Shown: in pieces, positions 8,727-17,792 of the stretch
Layout: each line of letters opens with the position of its first letter
Numbering within the stretch: position 1 is the first letter of the stretch
Origin: Serratia proteamaculans
Lineage (GTDB): Bacteria; Pseudomonadota; Gammaproteobacteria; Enterobacterales; Enterobacteriaceae
Assembly (NCBI RefSeq): GCF_013337185.1
Contig: NZ_SWDE01000004.1
Span: 62,001 to 126,000, forward strand
Direction of reading: 5' to 3'
Length of the DNA stretch: 64,000 nucleotides
Program-made: the position numbers and the translations under genes
The notes under the pieces: model-generated
Database searches by the model: none
What the model was told of the DNA's origin: nothing
The model's input: only the letters and a program-made list of their open reading frames with translations

Positions 8727-9080
8727 ATGAATAACACAGCACTGCTGGAGTACTGCATGGCGAAGCCGGGCGCGGAACAGAGCGACCAGAACCAGTGGCA
8801 GGCCAGTCAGATCAAGGTTGGCGACGTGATGTTCGCCATGGTGTGCGAGGTGCAGGGGCGGCCGGCGCTGGCGGTAAAATCCAGCCCGGAACTGGCGGAG
8901 AGCCTGCGGGAACACCATCCCGAGATCGTCGCCTGTGAGCGGCTGAACAAAGCGCACTGGAATACGGTGTTTCTTGACGGCAACCTGCCGAACTCGCAGT
9001 TTTATACCCTGATCGACAGTTCTTATCAGTTGGTGCTGGAAGGGTTACCTGAACACGTGCGTCAGGAATTGCGCGCTTAA
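8727..9080 (+). CDS. yjbR: MmcQ/YjbR-family DNA-binding-like protein
   Basis: 117-residue cytosolic protein of the MmcQ/YjbR (DUF419) family with the double-wing CyaY-like fold. Typical features are LLEYCMAKPGAEQSDQ near the start, KVGDVMFAM, LAVKSSPELAESLREHHPEIV, and NKAHWNTVFLDG followed by SSYQLVLEGLP. The start at 8727 lies in the sequence between the yjbQ stop and MNNTALLEYC; a start inside yjbQ adds residues not seen in the family. The CyaY-like fold suggests nucleic acid binding, but the function is not established. A hairpin terminator follows immediately. Confidence 0.93.
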   Translation: MNNTALLEYCMAKPGAEQSDQNQWQASQIKVGDVMFAMVCEVQGRPALAVKSSPELAESLREHHPEIVACERLNKAHWNTVFLDGNLPNSQFYTLIDSSYQLVLEGLPEHVRQELRA

Positions 9081-9088
9081 GCGTTGAG

Positions 9089-9112
9089 GGCAGGCACACT
9101 GCCTGCCTTTTT
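9089..9112 (+). terminator. Rho-independent terminator after yjbR
   Basis: GGCAGGC / GCCTGCC, seven perfect pairs around an ACACT loop, followed by five T. Confidence 0.9.
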
Positions 9113-9243
9113 GAGCATCCATCTCCCCATTTCCCTGTCATATTGTGATCGCCATTTGATGCTGGGAACGTTCCCGTTTCATTATTCCACGGGAACGACT
9201 AGGCTTTTGAACCATAAACTGCCAGACCAAAGGATGCCGTGAG

Positions 9244-9801
9244 ATGGCCATGAGTGAACAGAAACGCAAGATGATTGCCGGCGAGTTGTATGATGCCGGC
9301 GACGAGCTACTGCGCAGCGAGCGTAAGCATGCACGTCAGTTGGTACACCATTACAACCATTCTTCCCCGGATGAGACTGACCTGCGTAAACAGTGGCTGG
9401 CAGAGCTGTTGGGTCAGTATCAGGGCGGAACCATCGAGCCGACGTTTCGCTGCGATTACGGTTACAACATCTACCTGGGTAAAAACTTTTACGCCAATTT
9501 TGACTGCGTGATCCTCGACGTGTGTGAAGTGCATATCGGTGATAACTGCATGCTGGCGCCAGGGGTGCATATCTACACCGCCACTCATCCGCTGGATGCG
9601 GAAACCCGCGTCGGCGGCGCGGAGTTCGGCAAGCCGGTGCGCATTGGCGATAACGTGTGGATTGGCGGTCGGGCGGTGATTAATCCAGGCGTGACTCTGG
9701 GGGATAACGTGGTGGTGGCATCCGGGGCGGTGGTCACTAAAGACGTACCGGCCAACTGCGTGGTCGGCGGCAACCCGGCACGGGTGATTAAACAACTGTG
9801 A
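9244..9801 (+). CDS. maa: Maltose O-acetyltransferase
   Basis: Acetyl-CoA-dependent sugar O-acetyltransferase of the hexapeptide (left-handed beta-helix) class, 185 residues. The N-terminal mac domain ([29 protein letters not shown]) precedes the helix repeats [38 protein letters not shown] and [17 protein letters not shown], ending [13 protein letters not shown]. The histidine in YTATHPLD is the catalytic base in the family. Of two nearby ATGs (9244 and 9250) the first sits nine bases after AAAGGA and is preferred; the second matches the E. coli N-terminus. In E. coli maa lies elsewhere, so its place next to yjbR and an alcohol dehydrogenase is lineage specific. Confidence 0.92.
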   Translation: MAMSEQKRKMIAGELYDAGDELLRSERKHARQLVHHYNHSSPDETDLRKQWLAELLGQYQGGTIEPTFRCDYGYNIYLGKNFYANFDCVILDVCEVHIGDNCMLAPGVHIYTATHPLDAETRVGGAEFGKPVRIGDNVWIGGRAVINPGVTLGDNVVVASGAVVTKDVPANCVVGGNPARVIKQL

Positions 9802-9802
9802 G

Positions 9803-9831
9803 AAAAAATCGGGCGCCACAGTGGGCGCCCG
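9803..9831 (-). terminator. Rho-independent terminator of the alcohol dehydrogenase gene
   Basis: CGGGCGCC / GGCGCCCG, eight perfect pairs around a six-base loop, followed on the minus strand by ATTTTTT. It lies between the convergent maa and adh genes. Confidence 0.9.
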
Positions 9832-9837
9832 AAGTGC

Positions 9838-10890
9838 TTAAGCTCGCAGTGAGTTGATATCCACCACGAAGCGGTATTTCACGTCGCTTTTCAGCATCCG
9901 TTCATAGGCCTGGTTGATTTGCTGCATCGGGATCAGCTCGATATCCGAGGTAATACCGTGCTGACCACAGAAATCCAGCATCTCCTGAGTTTCTGCAATA
10001 CCGCCGATCAGCGAACCGGCGAGGCGGCGGCGTTTCATGATCAGATTAAACACCTGCGGTGACGGGTGATCGTGTTCCGGGGCACCGACCAGCGTCAGAG
10101 TGCCGTCGCGGCGCAGCAGATTGAGGAACGGGTTCAGATCGTGCTGTGCTGCGACGGTGTTAAGAATAAAGTCGAAGCTGTTGGTGTGCTGCGCCATCTG
10201 TTCTGGGTCGCGGGAAATCACTACTTCGTGGGCACCGAGGCGTTTGGCGTCCTCGACTTTGGACTCGGAGGTCGTGAACAGCACCACATGCGCGCCCATT
10301 GCCCGGGCCAATTTGACGCCCATATGTCCTAATCCGCCCAGCCCAACAATACCGACCTTTTTACCGGGGCCGGCACCCCATTGGCGCAACGGGGAATAGG
10401 TGGTGATACCGGCGCACAGCAGTGGCGCTACACCGGCCGGATCGAGGTTCTCCGGTACCCGCAGCACAAAGTCCTGGTCCACGGTCATCGCGGTTGAGTA
10501 GCCGCCGTAGGTGATGGCACCGGTTTGCCGATCCTGTCCGTTATAGGTGCCGGTAAAGCCGTTTTCACAGTATTGCTCCAGCCCTTCATCACAGCTCGGA
10601 CAGCTACGGCAAGAGTCCACCATACACCCCACGCCGACCAAATCGCCGACCTGATAGCGTGAAACATGGCTGCCGACGGCGCTCACGCGGCCAACAATCT
10701 CGTGGCCGGGCACCACCGGAAAAATCGTGTTGCTCCATTCGTTGCGGGCCTGGTGCAGATCAGAATGGCAGACGCCACAGAACAGAACGTTGATTTGCAC
10801 ATCGTGGTCGCGCAGGGCGCGCGGCGTGTAATCAAAAGGAACAAGCGCTGACTTGGCGTCGTGCGCGGCATAGGCGTGCGTAATGTTCAT
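9838..10890 (-). CDS. Zinc-dependent NAD(P) alcohol dehydrogenase, YahK/CAD type
   Basis: 350-residue medium-chain dehydrogenase that interconverts primary alcohols and aldehydes. The catalytic zinc ligands are in CGVCHSDLH and PGHEIVG. The structural zinc cysteines are in CRSCPSCDEGLEQYC, and VGIVGLGGLGHMGVKLARAMG is the nucleotide-binding glycine motif. The overall pattern resembles cinnamyl-alcohol-dehydrogenase-like aldehyde reductases such as E. coli YahK, which prefer NADPH. The ATG at 10890 has GGAG seven bases upstream; a longer in-frame extension of about 55 residues looks non-coding. Natural substrate unknown. The gene is alone, with its own terminator. Confidence 0.9.
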   Translation of the reverse strand: MNITHAYAAHDAKSALVPFDYTPRALRDHDVQINVLFCGVCHSDLHQARNEWSNTIFPVVPGHEIVGRVSAVGSHVSRYQVGDLVGVGCMVDSCRSCPSCDEGLEQYCENGFTGTYNGQDRQTGAITYGGYSTAMTVDQDFVLRVPENLDPAGVAPLLCAGITTYSPLRQWGAGPGKKVGIVGLGGLGHMGVKLARAMGAHVVLFTTSESKVEDAKRLGAHEVVISRDPEQMAQHTNSFDFILNTVAAQHDLNPFLNLLRRDGTLTLVGAPEHDHPSPQVFNLIMKRRRLAGSLIGGIAETQEMLDFCGQHGITSDIELIPMQQINQAYERMLKSDVKYRFVVDINSLRA

Positions 10891-11079
10891 GGTCACTCCA
10901 GTCATCAAAGGGTGGGGAACTACTTCCGGCAGCAGGATGCCGGTGAGGCGCGGCCTGGATACAGCGGGTGGCCACAGAGGGAACATTGATGATAAAAGCT
11001 GCGAGCGGGGAGGGAAATGCCTGAAAATGTCTAAATCTTGCCTGTTTCTGTTCAATTTGAGCGAAACAGGTAATAGCGC

Positions 11080-11100
11080 GGGCCGTCACCGGGACGGCCC
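11080..11100 (-). terminator. Hairpin after uvrA
   Basis: GGGCCGTC / GACGGCCC, eight perfect pairs around a five-base loop, starts just after the uvrA stop. There is no T-run on the minus strand, so this may be a weak or Rho-assisted terminator or a 3'-end protecting structure. Confidence 0.55.
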
Positions 11101-11112
11101 GCCGGGCAGGGA

Positions 11113-13944
11113 TTACTTCTTCTTCAGTAACGGCTTAAGGAAGCGCGCGGTATGCGAAGCCTCGCAGTTGGCCACGGTTTCCGGCGTACCGGCAACCAGG
11201 ATCTCACCGCCGCCGCTGCCGCCTTCCGGCCCCAGGTCGACGATCCAGTCCGCGGTTTTAATCACGTCCAGGTTGTGCTCAATTACCACGATGGTATTGC
11301 CCTGGTCGCGCAGCTGATGCAGTACCGCCAACAGTTGCTGGATATCGGCGAAGTGCAGACCGGTGGTCGGCTCATCCAGGATATACAGCGTTTGGCCGGT
11401 GCCGCGTTTCGACAGTTCACGCGCCAGCTTGACGCGTTGCGCCTCGCCGCCGGACAGCGTGGTGGCCGACTGGCCGAGACGGATGTACGACAGGCCCACT
11501 TCCATCAGGGTTTGCAGCTTGCGTGCCAATGCAGGCACCGCGTCGAAGAATTCGCGTGCCTCTTCGATGGTCATTTCCAGCACTTCGTGAATGCTTTTGC
11601 CTTTGTACTTCACTTCCAGCGTTTCGCGGTTATAGCGTTTGCCTTTGCACTGGTCGCACGGTACGTAGATATCCGGCAGGAAGTGCATTTCAACCTTGAT
11701 CACGCCGTCGCCCTGACAGGCTTCGCAGCGGCCCCCCTTGACGTTAAAGCTGAAGCGGCCTGGGTTGTAGCCACGGCTACGTGACTCAGGCACGCCGGCG
11801 AACAGTTCACGCACCGGGGTGAAGATACCGGTGTAAGTCGCCGGGTTGGAGCGTGGAGTACGACCGATCGGGCTTTGATCGATGTCGATTACCTTGTCAA
11901 AATGCTCCAGGCCAGTCACTTCGCGGAACGGTGCCGGTTCAGCCAGGGTAGCGCCGTTGAGCTGGCGCTGGGCGATTGGGAACAGCGTGTCGTTGATCAG
12001 CGTTGACTTGCCCGAGCCGGAAACCCCGGTAATGCAGGTAAACAGCCCCACCGGCAGCGTCAGCGTCACGTCTTTCAGGTTGTTGCCGCGTGCGCCGCTC
12101 AGTTTCAGCACCTTGGTCGGATCGGCCGGTACACGCTGCTCAGGGATGGCAATCTCACGTTTGCCGCTGAGGAACTGGCCGGTCAGTGATTCCGGCTTAG
12201 CCATAATGTCTTCGACGGTACCTTCTGCCACCACCTGACCGCCGTGCACCCCGGCACCGGGGCCGATGTCGATCACGTGATCGGCGGCGCGGATGGCATC
12301 TTCGTCATGCTCAACCACGATCACCGTGTTACCGAGGTTGCGCAGGTGGATCAGCGTTTCCAGCAGGCGTTCGTTGTCACGCTGATGCAGGCCGATTGAC
12401 GGCTCGTCCAGTACGTACATCACGCCCACCAAACCGGCGCCGATCTGGCTGGCCAGACGGATACGCTGTGCTTCACCGCCGGACAGGGTTTCCGCCGAGC
12501 GCGACAGCGACAGGTAGTTCAGGCCGACGTTCACCAGGAATTTCAGGCGATCGCCAATTTCTTTCAGCACTTTCTCGGCAATCTGGGCGCGCTGGCCGCT
12601 GAGCTTCATATTCTGGAAGAAGGTCATGGCGTGGCCGATGCTCAGATCGGAGATTTCCGGCAGCGTGGTGTCTTCAACAAACACGTTGCGCGCTTCTTCG
12701 CGCAGGCGGGTGCCGTGGCACGAAGCGCAAGGACGATTGCTGATAAACTTGGCCAGCTCCTCGCGTACCGCGCTCGATTCGGTCTCTTTATAGCGGCGCT
12801 CCATATTGTGCAGCACGCCTTCGAACGGATGGCGGCGCACGGTGGTATCACCGCGATCATTGATGTATTTGAATTCTATGGTCTCTTTGCCGGAACCGCT
12901 GAGCACCGCTTTCTGCACGTTGGCATCCAGGCTGTTGAACGGCGCTTCGACGTCGAACGCGTAATGCTCCGACAACGAACGCAGCATCTGGAAGTAATAG
13001 AAGTTACGGCGATCCCAGCCGCGGATCGCACCGCCGGCCAGCGAAAGCTCAGGATTTTGTACCACACGTTCCGGATCGAAGAACTGCTGCACGCCCAGGC
13101 CGTCGCAGGTCGGGCAGGCACCGGCCGGGTTATTGAACGAGAACAGCCGCGGTTCCAGCTCGCGCATGCTGTAGCCGCAGATGGGGCAGGCGAAGTTGGC
13201 GGAGAACAGCAACTCATCGGCTTTCGCGTCGTCCATGTCGGCGACGACGGCCGTGCCGCCGGACAGCTCCAGCGCGGTCTCGAACGATTCCGCCAGACGC
13301 TGCGACATATCGTCACGCACCTTGAAGCGATCGACCACCACTTCGATGGTGTGTTTTTTCTGCAGCTCCAACTTTGGCGGATCGGAAAGATCGCAGACCT
13401 CACCGTCGATACGCGCACGGATATAGCCCTGGGTGGCCAGGTTTTCCAGCGTTTTGGTATGCTCGCCCTTGCGGTCTTTTACCACCGGTGCCAGCAGCAT
13501 CAGGCGTTTGCCTTCCGGCTGGTTGAGTACGTTGTCCACCATCTGGCTGACGGTTTGCGCCGCCAACGGGACATGGTGCTCCGGGCAGCGCGGTTCGCCG
13601 ACGCGGGCAAACAACAGGCGCAGGTAATCGTGGATCTCGGTGATGGTGCCGACCGTAGATCGCGGGTTATGTGAGGTCGATTTCTGCTCGATGGAGATCG
13701 CCGGTGACAGACCTTCAATGTGGTCGACGTCCGGTTTTTCCATCAGCGAGAGGAACTGGCGTGCATAGGCGGAGAGCGATTCAACGTAGCGACGCTGCCC
13801 TTCGGCATACAGAGTATCAAAGGCCAGCGAGGACTTGCCTGAACCGGACAAACCGGTGACGACGATCAGCTTGTCACGCGGGATAATCAGGTTGATGTTT
13901 TTGAGATTATGGGTTCGAGCACCACGAACTTCGATATTGTCCAT
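11113..13944 (-). CDS. uvrA: Excinuclease ABC subunit A
   Basis: DNA-damage recognition ATPase of nucleotide excision repair, 943 residues, acting with UvrB and UvrC. Two ABC modules are intact: Walker [10 protein letters not shown] at 31-39 and GVSGSGKST near 645, each with an LSGGEAQR signature and a DEP Walker B ([12 protein letters not shown] and [12 protein letters not shown]). Zinc-finger cysteines appear in [16 protein letters not shown] and [18 protein letters not shown]. Divergent from ssb across an intergenic region containing a LexA box, as in E. coli, so SOS induction is expected. Confidence 0.98.
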   Translation of the reverse strand: MDNIEVRGARTHNLKNINLIIPRDKLIVVTGLSGSGKSSLAFDTLYAEGQRRYVESLSAYARQFLSLMEKPDVDHIEGLSPAISIEQKSTSHNPRSTVGTITEIHDYLRLLFARVGEPRCPEHHVPLAAQTVSQMVDNVLNQPEGKRLMLLAPVVKDRKGEHTKTLENLATQGYIRARIDGEVCDLSDPPKLELQKKHTIEVVVDRFKVRDDMSQRLAESFETALELSGGTAVVADMDDAKADELLFSANFACPICGYSMRELEPRLFSFNNPAGACPTCDGLGVQQFFDPERVVQNPELSLAGGAIRGWDRRNFYYFQMLRSLSEHYAFDVEAPFNSLDANVQKAVLSGSGKETIEFKYINDRGDTTVRRHPFEGVLHNMERRYKETESSAVREELAKFISNRPCASCHGTRLREEARNVFVEDTTLPEISDLSIGHAMTFFQNMKLSGQRAQIAEKVLKEIGDRLKFLVNVGLNYLSLSRSAETLSGGEAQRIRLASQIGAGLVGVMYVLDEPSIGLHQRDNERLLETLIHLRNLGNTVIVVEHDEDAIRAADHVIDIGPGAGVHGGQVVAEGTVEDIMAKPESLTGQFLSGKREIAIPEQRVPADPTKVLKLSGARGNNLKDVTLTLPVGLFTCITGVSGSGKSTLINDTLFPIAQRQLNGATLAEPAPFREVTGLEHFDKVIDIDQSPIGRTPRSNPATYTGIFTPVRELFAGVPESRSRGYNPGRFSFNVKGGRCEACQGDGVIKVEMHFLPDIYVPCDQCKGKRYNRETLEVKYKGKSIHEVLEMTIEEAREFFDAVPALARKLQTLMEVGLSYIRLGQSATTLSGGEAQRVKLARELSKRGTGQTLYILDEPTTGLHFADIQQLLAVLHQLRDQGNTIVVIEHNLDVIKTADWIVDLGPEGGSGGGEILVAGTPETVANCEASHTARFLKPLLKKK

Positions 13945-14066
13945 TTACACTTCCCGTCTTGATGATACACCGCGCCTGTCTGGGTGATTTACGGACGATT
14001 TTGTGATCGAACGCGCAAAAAACCGGCACAGCCAGTACGAAACGCATAATTATGACACAAAAAAAC

Positions 14067-14082
14067 CTGAATGAATATCCAG
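14067..14082. promoter_or_regulatory. LexA (SOS) box between uvrA and ssb
   Basis: CTGAATGAATATCCAG is a CTG-N10-CAG site, and its reverse complement, with flanks TA and GT, closely resembles the E. coli uvrA SOS box. It lies 123 bases before the uvrA start and 140 bases before ssb, so it can control uvrA and one ssb promoter. Confidence 0.88.
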
Positions 14083-14221
14083 TATACGAATGCAACAAGG
14101 TCGATCGAAACGACAATTCTGGAATACAATACGCAGTTATCAACACGGGTGTCGTTTCGGGCTGAGCGTGTTAAACTTACTCGTTTATACTGTGTAAAAA
14201 TCAATCTTCAGGAGAGTTCTC

Positions 14222-14767
14222 ATGGCCAGCAGAGGCGTAAACAAAGTAATTCTGGTCGGGAATCTGGGCCAAGACCCAGAAGTCCGTTACATGCCGAATG
14301 GCGGCGCAGTGGCCAACATTACCCTGGCGACCTCCGAAAGCTGGCGTGACAAGGCGACTGGCGAGCAGAAAGAAAAGACCGAGTGGCACCGCGTTGTGCT
14401 GTTCGGCAAGCTGGCTGAAGTGGCGGGCGAATATCTGCGTAAAGGTTCCCAGGTGTATATCGAGGGCGCTCTGCAAACCCGTAAATGGACCGATCAGGCT
14501 GGCGTAGAAAAATACACCACTGAGATCGTTGTGAACGTGGGCGGCACCATGCAGATGCTGGGCGGCCGTCAAGGCGGTGGCGCACCTGCAGGCGGTGGCC
14601 AGGCTTCCGGTGGTCAGGGCGGCCAGGGCGGTTGGGGTCAGCCTCAACAGCCGCAAGGCGGCAACCAGTTCAGCGGTGGCCAGCAGGCTCGTCCAGCGCA
14701 AAACAATGCGCCGGCAGCCAGCAGCAACGAACCGCCAATGGATTTCGACGACGATATTCCTTTCTAG
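14222..14767 (+). CDS. ssb: Single-stranded DNA-binding protein
   Basis: Tetrameric SSB that coats single-stranded DNA in replication, recombination and repair, 181 residues. The N-terminal OB fold (about 1-112) has [39 protein letters not shown] and [15 protein letters not shown]. It is followed by a flexible glycine/glutamine-rich linker ([14 protein letters not shown] and similar) and the acidic tip DFDDDIPF that binds partner proteins. The ribosome site CAGGAGAG precedes the ATG. A terminator follows. Divergent uvrA and the shared LexA box are the standard arrangement. Confidence 0.98.
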   Translation: MASRGVNKVILVGNLGQDPEVRYMPNGGAVANITLATSESWRDKATGEQKEKTEWHRVVLFGKLAEVAGEYLRKGSQVYIEGALQTRKWTDQAGVEKYTTEIVVNVGGTMQMLGGRQGGGAPAGGGQASGGQGGQGGWGQPQQPQGGNQFSGGQQARPAQNNAPAASSNEPPMDFDDDIPF

Positions 14768-14804
14768 GATTTACCTAAGAACATTTAGTAATGAATTATC
14801 TATC

Positions 14805-14832
14805 AAGCCTCTGTTAATACAGGGGCTTTTTT
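14805..14832 (+). terminator. Rho-independent terminator after ssb
   Basis: AAGCC-CTG / CAG-GGCTT stem with one mismatch and a TTAATA loop, followed by TTTTTT. Confidence 0.88.
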
Positions 14833-14863
14833 GTTTCTGAAAGAGGCTACCTTCACGCCAAAC

Positions 14864-16414
14864 TCACTGCCCGGCTGGCGCTTCTTGCGGCTTCTCTGCT
14901 GCTGGCGCACTTTTGGATTGGTCCATCGCCTGTTGCTTGCGAGTCCGCTGCTCCATGATCAACCGATAAGCGACGTAATATTTGTAGATGTTGCTGACAT
15001 AGGTCACCGTCTCGGCACCAATCCGTTCGGCGGCCAGGTATTCCACATTGCCAAACCAGATATTGGGGTTAAAGCCACGCTTCTCGGTTTCGGCTCGCAA
15101 ACGAGCGATGCGTGCTGGGCCTGCGTTGTAAGAGGCGAATGAGAACAGCACTTTGTCGAGGGGCGTCATTGGCTCGTCAGCGTAATAGCGATCTATCATC
15201 CAGCGCATGTATTTCACCCCGGCATTGATATTGGGATCCAGTTTGCGGATGTCGCCGACTTTCAGCTCTTTGCCGGTGCCCGGCATCACCTGCATAATAC
15301 CGATAGCCCCCACCGGGCTGCGGACAGACTGGTTGAGGCGCGACTCCTGATAGCCCTGAGCCACCATCAGTAGCCAGTCCACGTTATAGCGATCGCCATA
15401 TTTCCTGAACACGTCCACCATCGCCAGAAATTTGGCGCGCTCCTTCTCCGAGGCCGCATTTTTGACATATTTGGCATTTTTCAGGTAGCGCAACAAAATG
15501 GTGTTCCCCAGCTTGCTGCCCTGGCGATTCTTCTCTACGAAGCCGTTGAGCAAAGCGAGTAACTGCGGATTATTCTTGCGCACCGCCCAGGCGATATCGG
15601 CATCGTCACGCAGCACCACATTTTCGTGCAGCTGAATTTTAGGGAAAACCTGTTTCCAGAATAGCGCTTTATGGCGGTCAACCACGATAAGTGGAATCAG
15701 GCCGGCACTCAGCATCTCGATCAAATCCTCATCCTCGAGCGCTTCGGGCGCGGTCTCCAGGATAACGGGAGGACGTGATTCCTGGGCAAAGCGTTTATTC
15801 AGGGCTTCAAGGCTTTCGTAATAGCTCGATGAGCGGCGCACGAAGACCGTTTTACCGGAAAGTTGTTCCAGGTTTTCCACCTTGGGCGAGGAGGGGCCAG
15901 AAATCAGCAGTTCCTTAACTTTCGGATAAAGGGGCGTAGTGAACGTCACTTGCTCCTGACGTGCAGGAGTCACGGTGAGGTTGGAGGCAGCAATGTCTCC
16001 CCGGCCTTCATTGAGGGCATTGAGTAACTGGTCACGAGCTACCGGCACGAAGATGACGCGTACTTTGAGGTGGCGCTGTTTGAGCTTTTTATCCTTCATC
16101 AACTTGAGATTAAGGTCGCGCTCGAACTCGATAAATATGTCATGGGTGGCTCCACGCTGGGTGCCATTGGTGATAAAGAAAAAGGTCTTGCTGTAAGTCG
16201 TCAATACCCGAATCACCCGTCGGTCGAGCATGCCTGGCAAATCCCCCTGCCAGGGGCGCATGATGTCGTCCATATTGACCTGGAGCGTCTCGGGTTCCTC
16301 CTGATCCAGCGTTTTATCCTTTACCGGAGCAGCATAAACTGAACCGGCAAACAGCAGGGCTGTGAGACTCATCAGGCAGGCGATGAGCAATCGTTGGGAA
16401 GAGGTGGCGTTCAT
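14864..16414 (-). CDS. MltF-like lytic transglycosylase with solute-binding domain
   Basis: 516-residue exported protein. After a signal peptide (LLIACLMSLTALLFAGSVYA) comes a family-3 solute-binding domain (about 60-300, starting VIRVLTTYSKTFFFITNG), then a transglycosylase SLT domain (about 330-480). Its marks are the catalytic glutamate in YQESRLNQ (about residue 355), SPVGAIGIMQVMPGT and SFASYNAGPARIARLR. This is the MltF architecture, in which a sensor-like domain controls cleavage of the peptidoglycan glycan chain. E. coli mltF lies elsewhere on the chromosome, so this may be a paralogue; I give no symbol. The ATG at 16414 has GGAG eight bases upstream. The C-terminal tail is low-complexity Ala/Glu/Pro. 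Confidence 0.88.
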   Translation of the reverse strand: MNATSSQRLLIACLMSLTALLFAGSVYAAPVKDKTLDQEEPETLQVNMDDIMRPWQGDLPGMLDRRVIRVLTTYSKTFFFITNGTQRGATHDIFIEFERDLNLKLMKDKKLKQRHLKVRVIFVPVARDQLLNALNEGRGDIAASNLTVTPARQEQVTFTTPLYPKVKELLISGPSSPKVENLEQLSGKTVFVRRSSSYYESLEALNKRFAQESRPPVILETAPEALEDEDLIEMLSAGLIPLIVVDRHKALFWKQVFPKIQLHENVVLRDDADIAWAVRKNNPQLLALLNGFVEKNRQGSKLGNTILLRYLKNAKYVKNAASEKERAKFLAMVDVFRKYGDRYNVDWLLMVAQGYQESRLNQSVRSPVGAIGIMQVMPGTGKELKVGDIRKLDPNINAGVKYMRWMIDRYYADEPMTPLDKVLFSFASYNAGPARIARLRAETEKRGFNPNIWFGNVEYLAAERIGAETVTYVSNIYKYYVAYRLIMEQRTRKQQAMDQSKSAPAAEKPQEAPAGQ

Positions 16415-16538
16415 GGAAGACACTCCGAATGGTGCGTCTTTTCATTGTAGTCAAACCAGGATTATCTGGCGTAAATAGACGGTCGGTTGGATTATCGGGA
16501 ACGTTAGCGAATCATCTAACGCTTTTAACGAATTTTTA

Positions 16539-17654
16539 TTAATTATTATAAAGGTAGCGATTAAACTGATTACTGTCATGCGACATCAGTGTTGTCAGCT
16601 TAGGGTGTACAAAAAGCTTTTCTTTCCCAGCCTGTATTTCCTGTAATACACCGATATCACAGAGCTTTTTTAGGTAATCAGATGCGGTTTGTCGCTTGGC
16701 TATACCGCTGTCGACCAAGTTTGTTATTCGGCAGTAGGGTTGCTCAAATATGATATGCACTAGCTCGTGACTGTAGATTTTCGGTAAGCAGTGTTTAATG
16801 TATTCATTGGTATGTTCAATAAGAGATCTGACAGCAGCAATTTTCCCAGTAGTCCATTTAGCTGTTTGTTCTACTGCGGTCAGCATGTAAATAATCCAAT
16901 CTTTCCAATTTCCAGCAATGGTGACCTGCATCAGTGAACGGTAATACTCGCTCTTATGTTGAACGATATAACGGCTTAAATAGAGAATAGGTAGAGTGAG
17001 GAGTTCCTGTTCTATCAAATACAGGATGTTAAGGATGCGTCCGGTTCGTCCATTGCCGTCGATGAAAGGGTGTATAGCCTCAAACTGATAGTGCGCAACC
17101 GCCATTTTTATCAGGGGGTCAAATCCATCTTCAGCATGAAGGAATTGTTCCCAATTACTTAATAAATCGCGGATTTTCTTCTCACCTACTGGAGGAGTAT
17201 AGATTACATCTCCGGTACTTTGATTGCTCAATGTAGTCCCAGGTATTTTACGTATATCCATTTTGATGGCTTTTAATCGACTGCAGATTTCAATTGCCGT
17301 GTTGGTACATAGTGGCTTATGGGCTAAATGTACAAATCCCTCATAGAGCGCGCTGCGGTAACGTAAGGCCTCTTTAGTTGCAGGATCGGCCATGCTGTCT
17401 TCCTGGGAGTATTGAAACAGCCTGTCTGATGTCGTGACTATATTCTCTATCTCTGAGCTATCTTTTGCTTCCAATAGAGGTAATAAATTGATTAGTAAAC
17501 TTTGGTTTGGCAATAACTCACCTGCCTGTTTAAGCTCAGCTAGCGCGGCTCTGGCGGGAATGCACGCCTTAAAAATCACAATGGATTCAATCAGTTCTAC
17601 TGATGGGGGGAGTAAAGGTATTGTGTTGAACGGTTGTTCTGGTTGCCATGTCAT
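16539..17654 (-). CDS. Fic-domain AMP transferase-like protein, class II, with C-terminal winged helix
   Basis: 371 residues. The Fic core motif is complete: HPFIDGNGRTGR at 195-206 with catalytic His195. Upstream, S66-x3-E70-N71 in the helix DSSEIENIVTT fits the (S/T)xxxE(G/N) inhibitory motif of class II Fic proteins, whose glutamate blocks productive ATP binding. The target-dock flap is around TGDVIYTPPVGEKKI, and the C-terminus holds a helix-turn-helix (SGIAKRQTASDYLKKLCDIGVL). Length and layout resemble the Shewanella SoFic protein. The likely activity is transfer of AMP to a target protein, or possibly its removal; the target is unknown. The gene is visibly AT-richer than its neighbours and is preceded by a repeat array, suggesting horizontal transfer and self-regulation. 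The ATG is preceded by GAGAA. Confidence 0.92.
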   Translation of the reverse strand: MTWQPEQPFNTIPLLPPSVELIESIVIFKACIPARAALAELKQAGELLPNQSLLINLLPLLEAKDSSEIENIVTTSDRLFQYSQEDSMADPATKEALRYRSALYEGFVHLAHKPLCTNTAIEICSRLKAIKMDIRKIPGTTLSNQSTGDVIYTPPVGEKKIRDLLSNWEQFLHAEDGFDPLIKMAVAHYQFEAIHPFIDGNGRTGRILNILYLIEQELLTLPILYLSRYIVQHKSEYYRSLMQVTIAGNWKDWIIYMLTAVEQTAKWTTGKIAAVRSLIEHTNEYIKHCLPKIYSHELVHIIFEQPYCRITNLVDSGIAKRQTASDYLKKLCDIGVLQEIQAGKEKLFVHPKLTTLMSHDSNQFNRYLYNN

Positions 17655-17672
17655 GTTTGTTTTTCTCAATTT

Positions 17673-17770
17673 TGTCGACATGAATTTAGTATATGTCGAC
17701 ACTTTAAACACGTAAATAGAACGTGTCGATAAAATAAAAAAAAATCGACACGTGTTAATAACGTGTCGAT
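17673..17770. promoter_or_regulatory. Array of five GTCGA-type operator-like sites upstream of fic
   Basis: Two copies of the self-complementary TGTCGACA (17673-17680 and 17694-17701) are followed by ACGTGTCGAT (17721-17730), its exact reverse complement ATCGACACGT (17744-17753), and a second ACGTGTCGAT (17761-17770). The first pair is 21 bases apart, two helical turns, and brackets the probable -10 of the fic promoter. Between the third and fourth sites lies an A-rich spacer. The arrangement looks like cooperative operators, perhaps for the helix-turn-helix of the Fic protein itself. Confidence 0.6.
17688..17716 (-). promoter_or_regulatory. Probable sigma70 promoter of fic
   Basis: On the minus strand TTTACG (17716-17711) and TATACT (17693-17688) are separated by exactly 17 bases. 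One TGTCGACA site fills the end of the spacer and another lies just downstream, so a protein bound there would block RNA polymerase. Confidence 0.55.
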
Positions 17771-17792
17771 AGCTTAAACATGATCGTTGAAA

